A stretch of 64,000 nt of DNA, taken from the NCBI GenBank assembly GCA_003151515.1, contig PLXS01000019.1:62001-126000 (forward strand), written 5' to 3'. This stretch comes from Opitutaceae bacterium. GTDB taxonomy: Bacteria > Verrucomicrobiota > Verrucomicrobiia > Opitutales > Opitutaceae. This document shows, in pieces, positions 54,991-64,000 of the stretch (position 1 is the first letter of the stretch; every line of letters starts with the position of its first letter). Made by a program: the position numbers and the translations under genes. Below the pieces are notes generated by a model. The model ran no database searches. It saw nothing but the letters and a program-made list of their open reading frames with translations, and had not been told where the DNA came from.

Positions 54991-55902
54991 TCAGTTGGCC
55001 GCCAGCCAGTCCCGGGGCTTGAGGAAGTGATCGACGAGGCGGGCCTCGGGGGAGCCCGCCTGCGGCGCCGCGCCGTAGTCCCAGCGCACAAGCGGCGGAA
55101 GGCTCATGAGGATGGACTCCGCTCGCCCGCCGCTCTGCAGCCCGAAGAGGGTGCCGCGGTCCTGCAGGAGGTTGAACTCCACGTAGCGCCCGCGCCTGCG
55201 CAGCTGGTGGGCGCGCTCGCGCTCCCCGTAGGGGGCCGCCTTGCGGCGCGCGACGATCGGCAGGTACGCCGGCAGGTAGGCCTCCCCGACGGCCCGCGCC
55301 AGCGCGAAGCTGCGCTCGAAGCCCAGCTCGTCAAAGTCGTCGAAGAAGAGGCCCCCCACGCCGCGCGCCTCGCCCCTGTGGGGCAGGTAGAAGTACTCGT
55401 CGCAGGACTTCTTCATCCTCGGGTAGAGGGCCGCCCCGAAGGGCTCCACGGCGCCCCTTGCCGTCCGGTGCCAGTGCGCCGCGTCCTCATCGAAGCCGTA
55501 GTAGGGTGTCAGGTCAAAGCCGCCCCCGAACCACCACGCCGGGGCCTTCTCCGCGGCCCCCGCGACGAAGAAGCGGATGTTCGCGTGGCTCGTGGGCACG
55601 TAGGGGTTCCTGGGGTGTATGACAAGCGACACGCCGAGCGCGCCCCAGGAGCGGCCCGAGACGTTCGGTCGGCGCGCCGACGCCGCCGCAGGCAGGGCCT
55701 GGCCCGCGACCTGCGAGAAGGCGACTCCCGCCTTCTCGAAGACGGCGCCCTCCGAGAGGATGCGCGTTCGCCCGCCGCCTTCGTCCTTGCTCCAGGCGTC
55801 CTCCGAGAACCGCCCGGCTCCGTCCTCGGACTCGAGCGCGCGGCAGACCGAGTCCTGGAGTCCCAGGAGGTACGACCTCACCGCATCGGTGTCGGGGCGC
55901 AT
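54991..55902 (-). CDS. hemF: oxygen-dependent coproporphyrinogen III oxidase
   Basis: HemF converts coproporphyrinogen III to protoporphyrinogen IX using molecular oxygen, so the host can grow aerobically. The 303-residue protein shows [47 protein letters not shown] and [15 protein letters not shown]. It starts 1 bp after the stop of the carboxypeptidase gene. Confidence 0.97.
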   Translation of the reverse strand: MRPDTDAVRSYLLGLQDSVCRALESEDGAGRFSEDAWSKDEGGGRTRILSEGAVFEKAGVAFSQVAGQALPAAASARRPNVSGRSWGALGVSLVIHPRNPYVPTSHANIRFFVAGAAEKAPAWWFGGGFDLTPYYGFDEDAAHWHRTARGAVEPFGAALYPRMKKSCDEYFYLPHRGEARGVGGLFFDDFDELGFERSFALARAVGEAYLPAYLPIVARRKAAPYGERERAHQLRRRGRYVEFNLLQDRGTLFGLQSGGRAESILMSLPPLVRWDYGAAPQAGSPEARLVDHFLKPRDWLAAN

Positions 55903-55903
55903 G

Positions 55904-56887
55904 CTATTTGCCCGCCGCGCCGGGGACGGTGATGACGGGACCGTCGACCTGGGCCGTGGGTGCCGCCGCGGGCCTGGTCGGCTGGGTCGGCGCCGCCGGG
56001 GCAGCCGCCTTGGCCGCGAACGGCTCCTCGACGATCGGCAGGCGGATGAACGCCTGCGATATCAGGTCCTGGACGTTCAGGTCGCGCGTGCGCGAGTCGG
56101 GACTGTCCATCATGACGACGATGATGCGCCGGCCGCTCCTCTGCGCGGTGGCCGCCAGGCAGAACCCCGCCCCGTCGGTGAAGCCGGTCTTCAGGCCGTC
56201 GACGCCGGGAATCTTCCCGAGGAGGTGGTTGTGGTTCGTCATCTGCACCGGCTGCAGCCTCATGCCCGCGCCGAAGACCCGGGTCTTTACCGAGGTGTAC
56301 TTGAGGACGTCCGTGTGCAGCAGCAGGTAGCGGCACAGCACGGCGTAGTCCCTGGGAGTCGAGAGGTCGCCGTCGGCGATCCTCCTGCTCGGCGGCGGGT
56401 ACCCGTTCGGCGTGCGGAAGGTGCTTCGCATCATGCCGAGCTCCCGGGCCTTGGCGTTCATCTTCGCAACGAACAGGGGCACGATGCCGCCGACCTTGTG
56501 CGCGAGCGCGTAGGCGGCGTCGTTCGCCGACTGGATCATCATCGCGTAGATGAGCTCCTCGACCGGGAACACCTCGCCCTGGCGAAGCCAGACCGCCGTG
56601 CTCTTCCTCAGGAGACCGACGCGCGCGTCCTCGGGCGTGATCGTCACGCGAGTGTCGAGGGCCACAGCCCCCCTGCTGATCTCGTCCTGCAGGACGGCGA
56701 ACGTCATGAGCTTGGTCATGCTTGCCGGCGGGCTGATCGAGTCCGCATTGGACTCGAAGAGCACCGCCCCGGTCGCCGCGTCGGTCGAGATGGCCCCCTT
56801 GTAGGCCGGCGCCGTGGCGGCTGGCGCCGGGCCGGCGAGGGCCGCGGCGGCGGCGACCGCCAGGATCAGTTTGCGGACGGGGGGCAT
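55904..56887 (-). CDS. D-alanyl-D-alanine carboxypeptidase (peptidase S11)
   Basis: This 327-residue exported enzyme trims peptidoglycan pentapeptides. The N-terminal signal peptide ([20 protein letters not shown]) follows an ATG at 56887, preferred to one 21 codons upstream. The penicillin-binding motifs are SMTK, SAND and KTG. The PBP5 C-terminal beta domain and amphipathic anchor are absent; the tail is Ala/Pro-rich instead. It lies 59 bp after prfC and immediately before hemF. Confidence 0.92.
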   Translation of the reverse strand: MPPVRKLILAVAAAAALAGPAPAATAPAYKGAISTDAATGAVLFESNADSISPPASMTKLMTFAVLQDEISRGAVALDTRVTITPEDARVGLLRKSTAVWLRQGEVFPVEELIYAMMIQSANDAAYALAHKVGGIVPLFVAKMNAKARELGMMRSTFRTPNGYPPPSRRIADGDLSTPRDYAVLCRYLLLHTDVLKYTSVKTRVFGAGMRLQPVQMTNHNHLLGKIPGVDGLKTGFTDGAGFCLAATAQRSGRRIIVVMMDSPDSRTRDLNVQDLISQAFIRLPIVEEPFAAKAAAPAAPTQPTRPAAAPTAQVDGPVITVPGAAGK

Positions 56888-56946
56888 CGTGGGGAGCGGT
56901 CGGCGCGCGGAGCCATGGCAGAGGGTTTCCACAGGGGTCGTAATGT

Positions 56947-58563
56947 TCAAGCAGGAGTTGCCTGCTCAAGCGGAAGAGCGCTCAGCTTCAGCTCCGGGTT
57001 CTTCTCCACGAAGTAGCGCATCGTCCACTCGTTCGGGAAGAGGGCGACCGGCTGGTCGAGCTTGTCGGCGCCGAAACTGACCCCGGTCGCCACGATGATG
57101 CCGGATGGGTTCCTCAGGGAGGGGTGGGGCTCGATCCAGCGCAGGATGGTCCACGGGGCCGGCTCCAAGCGCGACTCCGCGCCGTACTCGCTCTTCAGCC
57201 GGTACTGCACGACCTCGAACTGGAGCGGGCCGACGGCCGCAAGAAGCGTCGAGCCCGGCGGCGCCGACCTGGCCGAGAAGGACTGCACCACGCCCTCCTG
57301 CAGGAGCTGCTCCAGGCCCGCCCGGAACTTCTTCGAGTCCGAGGGGTTCGGGTTGGAGATGTAGGCGAAGACCTCCGGGGGGAAGCGGGGAATCTCGTCG
57401 AAGAGGATCGATCGGTCGCTGGCGAGCGTGTCGCCGATCCCGAACGCGTCGTGGCCCACGAGGCCGATCACGTCGCCGGGCCACGCCTCGTCCACGGTCT
57501 CGCGGTCCTGCCCGAAGAGCTTGTGCGAAGAGGACAGGCGAACCGTGCGCCCCGACTGGATGTGGACGATGGGCATGTCGCGCTCGAACTTGCCCGAGCA
57601 CACCCGCATGAATGCGATCCGGTCCCGGTGCTTGGGGTCCATGTTTGCCTGGATCTTGAAGATGAATGCCGAGAAGGTCTCCGAGGTAACGGGCACTTCC
57701 CGCGGCTCGCCGTTCACGACCGAGTAGCGCGGCTGCGGGGGGATGGAGTCCTCGAGGAACCCATCCAGGAGCAGCTGAATGCCGAAGTTGTTAACGGCGC
57801 TTCCGAAATAGACCGGCGTCTGCCGGCCGGCGCGCACGGCGGCGATGTCAAGCGGGTGGCCCGCGCCGTCCAGCATCGCGAGCTGCTCCATGGCCTCCTC
57901 GAGCGACGCGTCGTCCAGCTTCTCGCGCACCTCGGCGTCGCCCAGCGAGGCCACCTTGACGGGGGCCCGGAAGGCGCCGCCGGGAACGCGCTCGAAGAGG
58001 TGCACCTGGCCGGCCCTCCGGTCGTAAACCCCGCGGAAGGACGCCCCGTTCCCCAGGGGCCAGACGACGGGCGACGCCTGGATGCCGAGGACGGCCTCGA
58101 TCTCGTCTACCAGCGCGATGGGGTTCATCGTTGGCCGGTCGCACTTGTTCATGAAGGTGAAGATGGGGATGCCGCGCCGCCGGCAGACCTCGAAGAGCTT
58201 GCGCGTCTGCGTCTCGACGCCCTTGGCGGCGTCGATGACCATGAGCACGGCGTCGACGGCCGTCAGCACGCGGTACGTGTCCTCGGAGAAGTCCTTGTGG
58301 CCCGGGGTGTCCAGCAGGTTGACGACCCGCCCGTTGTAGTCGAATTGCAGGACGGTCGAGCTGATCGAGATTCCACGCTGCTTCTCCAGCTCCATCCAGT
58401 CCGAGGTCGTGGCCCGCTGGTTCTTGCGGTCCTTGACCGCGCCCGCGAGGTGTATCGCGTTGCCGTAAAGCAGGAACTTCTCGGTGAGCGTCGTCTTGCC
58501 GGCGTCGGGGTGCGAGATGATCGCGAAGGTGCGCCTGCGCGCGATTTCAGCGGGAAGTGACAT
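56947..58563 (-). CDS. prfC: peptide chain release factor 3
   Basis: RF3 is a GTPase that recycles RF1 and RF2 from the ribosome. The 538-residue protein has the P-loop HPDAGKTTLTEK (about residues 18-29), QRGISISSTV, DTPGHKDFSEDTYR and NKCDR, followed by the RF3-specific VVWPLGNGASFRGVYDR and C-terminal domains. Length and motifs are canonical. It heads the long leftward run that continues into heme synthesis genes. Confidence 0.96.
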   Translation of the reverse strand: MSLPAEIARRRTFAIISHPDAGKTTLTEKFLLYGNAIHLAGAVKDRKNQRATTSDWMELEKQRGISISSTVLQFDYNGRVVNLLDTPGHKDFSEDTYRVLTAVDAVLMVIDAAKGVETQTRKLFEVCRRRGIPIFTFMNKCDRPTMNPIALVDEIEAVLGIQASPVVWPLGNGASFRGVYDRRAGQVHLFERVPGGAFRAPVKVASLGDAEVREKLDDASLEEAMEQLAMLDGAGHPLDIAAVRAGRQTPVYFGSAVNNFGIQLLLDGFLEDSIPPQPRYSVVNGEPREVPVTSETFSAFIFKIQANMDPKHRDRIAFMRVCSGKFERDMPIVHIQSGRTVRLSSSHKLFGQDRETVDEAWPGDVIGLVGHDAFGIGDTLASDRSILFDEIPRFPPEVFAYISNPNPSDSKKFRAGLEQLLQEGVVQSFSARSAPPGSTLLAAVGPLQFEVVQYRLKSEYGAESRLEPAPWTILRWIEPHPSLRNPSGIIVATGVSFGADKLDQPVALFPNEWTMRYFVEKNPELKLSALPLEQATPA

Positions 58564-58677
58564 CGTAAGGGGTCATCATAAAAGGCGCGCGTAGCGCCTT
58601 GAAAGCCTTTTCACGCCCCCCAAGCGGCCTTGAACTTTGGGCTTCTCCGCGCGTCCCCGCCCGGGGATCATCGGGTG

Positions 58678-59841
58678 ATGACTGCCCACGCTTACAGGCT
58701 CAAGGCGAACGCGAACGCACGGGTGCTATCGGGGCACCCCTGGGTCTTTGCGAACGAGGTCGAGGCGCCGCTTCCCCCGGAATGCGACGGCGAGGTCGTT
58801 GAGTGCCGCGACCGCGCGGGCAGGCTCCTGGGGAGCGGGATCTGCAACGGGCGCTCGCAAATTGTCTGGAGGAGGCTCGCCCGGGAGCGGGTGTCCCTGG
58901 ACGACGCCTACCTGTCGGCGGCCCTCGCCCGGGCCGTGGCCCGGCGCGAGGCCGGGGCCAACCGGCGCCTGGTGTGGTCCGAGTCCGACGAGCTTCCCGG
59001 CGTCGTCGTCGACCAGTACGGCGACGCGCTCGTCGTGCAGATCCAGACGCTCGCGATGGAGAGGAGGTCGGCCCTGGTCGGCGATCTTCTCCACGCGCTC
59101 CTGCACCCGGCGGAGGTCGTCTATCGCAACGACGCCCCGATCCGGCGCCTTGAGGGGCTTCCCCTGGAGGTCCACACGCGCTCCGGCCGGCCCTGGGAGG
59201 CCCGCTGGGCCGCGATCGACGGCTTCGAGGTCTGGCTCGACCTCATGGGCGGCCAGAAGACGGGCTTCTACCTGGACCAGCGCCTGCAGCACGCGGCGGT
59301 CGCAAGGCACTGCCCGGGCAGGAGCGTTCTGGACGCGTTCTGCAACCAGGGCTCGTTCGCGGTTCACGCGGCGAGGGCCGGGGCGACCAGGGTCCTCGGC
59401 CTCGACAGCGCCCCGGAGGCCATCGAGGCGGCGCGCAGGAACGCGGAGCGCAACCGCGCCGAAGCCCGCTTCGAGGTGGCCAACGTGTTCGACTGGCTCA
59501 ACGACGCGGCGCGCAAGGCCGAGCCCCCCTGGGACGTGGTCATCCTCGACCCGCCGCCCTTCGCGAAGTCCAAGTCCGCCCTGGAGGGCGCCCTGCGCGG
59601 CTACAAGGAGATCAACCTTCGCGCGCTGCAGAGGCTCTCGCCCGGCGGCGTGCTGGCGACCTACACCTGCTCGCACCACATGCAGGACGCGGACCTGCGC
59701 GCCGTGCTTGCGGCGGCGGCCTCGGACGCCCGCCGCAGGGTGAGGGTGCTCGAGTTTTGCCACCAACCGCCGGACCACCCGGTCCTCGTCTCAATGCCCG
59801 AGAGCGAATACCTGAGGGGGTACATCCTGCAGGCCGACTAG
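58678..59841 (+). CDS. class I SAM-dependent rRNA methyltransferase (RlmI/RlmK-like)
   Basis: This 387-residue protein has an N-terminal PUA-like domain (ARVLSGHPWVFANEV), a central EEHEA-like domain with LPGVVVDQYGDALVVQ, and a methyltransferase domain with DAFCNQGSFAVHAARAG near residue 217, GLDSAP and the catalytic-loop DVVILDPPPFAKSK, then YTCSHHM with the conserved Cys. It resembles RlmI, which makes m5C1962 in 23S rRNA. The exact target is inferred. The ATG at 58678 gives the family's usual N-terminus. Confidence 0.92.
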   Translation: MTAHAYRLKANANARVLSGHPWVFANEVEAPLPPECDGEVVECRDRAGRLLGSGICNGRSQIVWRRLARERVSLDDAYLSAALARAVARREAGANRRLVWSESDELPGVVVDQYGDALVVQIQTLAMERRSALVGDLLHALLHPAEVVYRNDAPIRRLEGLPLEVHTRSGRPWEARWAAIDGFEVWLDLMGGQKTGFYLDQRLQHAAVARHCPGRSVLDAFCNQGSFAVHAARAGATRVLGLDSAPEAIEAARRNAERNRAEARFEVANVFDWLNDAARKAEPPWDVVILDPPPFAKSKSALEGALRGYKEINLRALQRLSPGGVLATYTCSHHMQDADLRAVLAAAASDARRRVRVLEFCHQPPDHPVLVSMPESEYLRGYILQAD

Positions 59842-59903
59842 CGGCCGCGCCCTCGCTGCGGGACAGGCTTGCAACCGGGCACGGCCTTTTGAAACTTCAC
59901 GAA

Positions 59904-60350
59904 ATGCCACGGCCGAAGAATGCGCTGATAATCGACGACGAGGTCCACGTCCGGGTGCTCTTGCGGGTCCTCCTGAAGCAGCTGGGTGTCGAAACGGTCT
60001 GGGAGGCCGGCGACGGTGGGGCCGCGCTCGAGCAGGCGCAGGCGCACAAACCCGACGTGATCCTGCTGGACATCAACCTGCCCCAGGTGGGCGGCTTGGA
60101 GGTGCTTTCGAGGCTCAAGGCCGCGCACCCGGCCATACCCGTGATCGTCGTCTCGTCCCAGAGCACGATGAAGACGGTCATGCAGGCCCGCGAGCTCGGG
60201 GCCCAGACGTATGTCCTCAAGCACGCCCCGAAGTCGGAGGTGCTGCAGATGATCTCCGACGCCTTCGACACGATCGCCGAAAACACCGGACCGGCCCCTC
60301 AGGCCGGGCCGGCGGAGGCCGCCGGGGACAAGCCGGCGGCTCCGGCCTAG
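59904..60350 (+). CDS. stand-alone response regulator receiver protein
   Basis: This 148-residue CheY-like protein has LIIDDEVHV, phosphoacceptor Asp in VILLDINLPQVGG, VVSSQST and the conserved Lys in YVLKHAPK. After the receiver domain comes an Ala/Pro-rich tail of about 25 residues with no output domain. No kinase is adjacent. It converges on enolase with 10 bp between. Confidence 0.9.
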   Translation: MPRPKNALIIDDEVHVRVLLRVLLKQLGVETVWEAGDGGAALEQAQAHKPDVILLDINLPQVGGLEVLSRLKAAHPAIPVIVVSSQSTMKTVMQARELGAQTYVLKHAPKSEVLQMISDAFDTIAENTGPAPQAGPAEAAGDKPAAPA

Positions 60351-60360
60351 CCGGGCCGCC
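60335..60360. terminator. GC-rich hairpin between the response regulator and enolase
   Basis: GGCGGC (60335-60340) plus CCGGC (60342-60346) pair with GCCGG plus GCCGCC (60350-60360) around CTA, with a single bulged T. It overlaps the response regulator stop and could serve both convergent transcripts. There is no U-run, so confidence is modest. Confidence 0.35.
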
Positions 60361-61668
<1,308 letters not shown>

Positions 61669-63323
61669 TCACGACTTTCGGGCCCCGGGGGAAAGTCCAA
61701 AGTGGGGGCGCACCGGCCGCCGGTTGCTGCGAATGGCCGGGTAAACGGGCTTGCCAGCCGGTGAAGCCAATCGAATCTGCCCGCCGCCTGCGGCGCCCTT
61801 AGCGAGGGATCCGGATGTGCCGGAGCGCTTAGATCAGGCGACCAGGCTTGCTGCGTTGCGGCGCATGAAGGTAGACACTGTTAGGCATGAAGCTCCCGTT
61901 CCCGGCGTCGCGGTTGCGGAATTCGATAGAGCACCTGGGCCCAGAAGCGCTCTTTCTCGTCTTGGCGTGCTCGTTCGGACTGGGCGTGTTGCTCGCAAAC
62001 GGCCCCTTCCAGGCCCCGGACGAGAACGATCACTACGCGCGCGTCTTCCAGCTCAGCGAGGGCACCTTGATCGGCGAGAGGCGCGGCGGCGCGGCCGGCG
62101 GCGAACTGCCCAAGGCGGCGATCGATGTGACCGACACCGAAGGGATGCCGTTCCATAATGAGAGGAAGATGTCGCGCAGCCTCTTCGTGCGCCTGCTGCA
62201 CCCGGCCTTCGTCGACTGGAGCAAGGCGCCTCGGGTCTACGAATCCTTCCCGCACACCGTGGTTTACGGGCCGGCGGGCTATCTGCCGCAGACGGTTGCG
62301 GTGTTTCTCGGCCGGCACCTTCGGATCGGGCCTCTTGGCCTCATGTACCTGGCCCGCTTTGCGGCGTTTGCGGCGTCCGTGGCGCTTGGCTATGCCGCCT
62401 TGAGGACGCTTCCGATCTACCGATGGACGATCCTCGTGCTCCTGGTCTGCCCGATGAGCCTGTACCTCTTCGGTTCGATCGCCCCTGACGGCATGCTGAT
62501 CACCGGGGCGGCTCTGCTACTGGCGCTCCTGGTGCGGCTGGCGATGCGACGGGATGTGCGCGTCGGTCCGCGGGAGCAGGCGGTTATTCTGGTGCTGGCG
62601 GGGCTGCTGTCTGCGGCGAAGCCCGCCTACCTGCCGATGGCGGCCGTCGCCTGGCTTCTGGTCATCCCCAGACTCGGCTCGCTGCGGGGCAGGATGATCT
62701 TCAGCGCGGCTACCGTTGCCTGCTGCCTGCTGCCCGTCCTGCTTTGAGGCCGCGTGGCGGCGGCCCTGTTTGTTCCGGGCAAGGGTGACATCCTCATCGA
62801 TCCGGCATCGCAGGGCCGCCACATCGCCGAGGCGCCGCTGGCGTTCATCGCGCTGGTGGCGCATACGATCCGCCTGCAGTACTCCTACAACTTCCAATGG
62901 ATGGTCGGGACGCTGGGCTGGGGAGACACTCCAATGCCCGGCTGGTTCTACACCGCGTTCGGTTGCGGCGCACTTGGCTGCCTCCTGCTGGAGTCGGGCG
63001 GATCCTCGGGCCTGGGATGGCGCCCGCGCTCCCTCATGATCGCGGCGGCGGCGTGCGTGCTCCTCATATACGCAGCGCAGTACGCGCTTTGGAATCCGCC
63101 CGGCTCAAGCGAGCCGATAGACGGCGTCGAGGGGCGCTATTTCCTTCCCGTCGCCCCCTTGGTGATCTTCGCCTTCCCGCCGATGCTGCGAAGATCCTCG
63201 CGACTGTTTGCCCCGGCATTGGCGGGCATCCTGGCCGTTCTCTGCGCGGTCACTTGCCTGTGGGCCGTCATGGCCCGCTACTATGGGGCGGCCCCGGGGC
63301 TTCCCTCGACAAGCGGGACGGCG

Positions 63324-63710
63324 CGGCTCGCCAGCGTCAGCACCCGGTGCGCCGTTGGGACCAAGGAGAACATCCTCGTCACCGGGATTGTCGTCGGAGG
63401 GCACGGACTGGAGAGGCTCCTGATCCGGGCAATAGGCTCCGGCTTAGGCAAACGCGGGTTTTCAAACGCTCTATTGCGTCCCTCGCTGAGCGTCCTGAAC
63501 GCGAATGGAATCGTGCTGGCGCGCAACACGGGGTGGGGGACCAACCCAGATGCGGCGCAGATCTCCGCCGCATCGGCTGGCGCGGGCGCGCCCGCCCTGC
63601 CGCCAAACAGCGCGGATTCGGCCGTGATCGTGAACGTCCCCGAGGGGAAATACTCGGTCGAGATCGCCGGCGCGGACGGTACCACCGGGATCGTCGAGGA
63701 GGAGATCCAT
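63324..63710 (+). repeat. Opitutaceae-type beta-rich repeat, copy 1
   Basis: The encoded segment starts RLASVSTRCAVGTKENIL and includes VVGGHGLERLLIRAIG, NTGWGTNPDAAQIS and VEIAGADGTTGIVEEEI. I associate this pattern with repeated surface domains of Opitutaceae proteins. It is 136 residues upstream of the same position in copy 2. Confidence 0.7.
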
Positions 63711-63731
63711 GAGATCTCGTGCAGCGGCACG

Positions 63732-64000
63732 CGCCTGGCCAATGTCTCCTCGCGCGGTTTTGTCGGCACCGGCGACAATGTGATGACCGTCGGCCTGGTT
63801 GTCGGCGGAACAGGTGCCGAATCGCTGCTTTGCCGCGCCGACGGCCCAAGCCTAGCCCGGTTCGGCGTCATCGGCGCCCTGGCGCGTCCCACGCTGGAGC
63901 TGGTCCAGGGCCACTTTGGCAAGCTGACGAACACCGGGTGGGCGAGCAGCCCCGCTAGGGCGGACATCTCCGCAGCCGCATCCCTGGTCGGCGCCTTCCC
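63732..64000 (+). repeat. Opitutaceae-type beta-rich repeat, copy 2 (truncated by window edge)
   Basis: The encoded segment starts RLANVSSRGFVGTGDNVM and includes VVGGTGAESLLCRADGPSL and NTGWASSPARADISAAAS. It aligns with copy 1 at an offset of 408 bp. The window ends within the copy. Confidence 0.7.

Larger units (their letters stand above)
61887..64000 (+). pseudogene. DUF2142 membrane protein interrupted by TGA, with C-terminal tandem repeats (runs off right edge)
   Basis: Residues 1-286 form the start of a DUF2142 polytopic membrane protein, with FLVLACSFGLG, the motif PFQAPDENDHYARVFQLSEG and GGELPKAAID, then several membrane spans. An in-frame TGA occurs at 62745-62747, in CCLLPVLL-stop-GRVAAALFVPGKG. 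The same frame then stays open to the window end and continues the membrane protein (for example WMVGTLGWGDTPMPGWFY and DGVEGRYFLPVAPL). TGG to TGA is the simplest explanation. A beta-rich extracellular region with two tandem repeats follows. It may be a real nonsense mutation, an assembly error, or allow reinitiation at the GTG at 62754. Confidence 0.75.

Noticed and set aside
62745-62747. TGA read as selenocysteine.
   Set aside because: The position lies in a membrane protein with no redox motif, no selenocysteine insertion element was recognised just downstream, and a Trp codon change is simpler.

Overview
The window is about 64 kb of GC-rich (roughly two thirds G+C), densely packed chromosomal DNA from what looks like a verrucomicrobium, most likely of the Opitutaceae. 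The grounds are: tandem beta-rich C-terminal repeats of a type I associate with Opitutaceae (63324 onward); a bacterial lipase-maturation-factor protein; an IMP-branch pair (purA, guaB) of unusual sequence; an ExeA/GspB/GspE set; and a long Lys/Ala-rich DksA-like protein next to ileS and lspA. This is inference from memory of families; no search was run. No rRNA, tRNA, CRISPR array or insertion sequence was seen.

Layout. 1-2.7 kb: a leftward operon (lipase maturation factor, SAM methyltransferase, edge of a third gene) behind an extended -10 promoter. 2.8-7.6 kb: rightward small DNA-binding protein, class IV aminotransferase, ruvX, truA, accD (all zinc-ribbon cysteines lost) and folC. 7.65-10.9 kb: leftward guaB then purA, the two branches from IMP. 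10.9-13.5 kb: menC and menE (rightward, overlapping) facing a hotdog thioesterase, together the OSB to DHNA part of menaquinone synthesis. 13.6-18.5 kb: polX, a polyprenyl-phosphate sugar transferase, and an ExeA/GspB export pair. 18.6-22.3 kb: a DivIC/FtsB-like protein, a UAP-type nucleotide-sugar pyrophosphorylase and a phosphohexomutase. 22.3-26.3 kb: leftward NUDIX-pdhA-pdhB-pdhC operon.

26.4-30.3 kb is the only clearly accessory stretch: a RES/Xre toxin-antitoxin pair with an inverted repeat at the antitoxin start, a small XRE regulator facing a decayed AAA ATPase across a perfect 16-bp palindrome, a possible second decayed ORF, and a stand-alone response regulator.

30.5-43.3 kb returns to core genes: a GAF-containing GspE ATPase, zwf-opcA, tyrS, a peroxiredoxin, acnA, a STAS protein with a PP2C/SpoIIE phosphatase, and an HI0933-type flavoprotein. 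43.5-46 kb: an NCS1 permease and an exported TIM-barrel protein. 46.1-48.3 kb: trpB-yicC. 48.3-58.6 kb: a long leftward run prfC, D-Ala-D-Ala carboxypeptidase, hemF, hemE, hemG, ileS, dksA-like, lspA, which completes aerobic heme synthesis from uroporphyrinogen III to protoporphyrin IX. 58.7-61.6 kb: an RlmI-type rRNA methyltransferase, a response regulator and enolase. 61.9 kb to the edge: a DUF2142 membrane protein with an in-frame TGA, continuing in frame into two Opitutaceae-type repeats.

Many neighbours overlap by ATGA or GTGA, so translational coupling is a general habit here, and canonical Shine-Dalgarno sites are often absent. The most interesting signals are the zinc-ribbon-less AccD with a similarly degenerate DksA-like protein, the unusual PurA/GuaB pair, the lesions in the AAA ATPase, and the DUF2142-repeat fusion.
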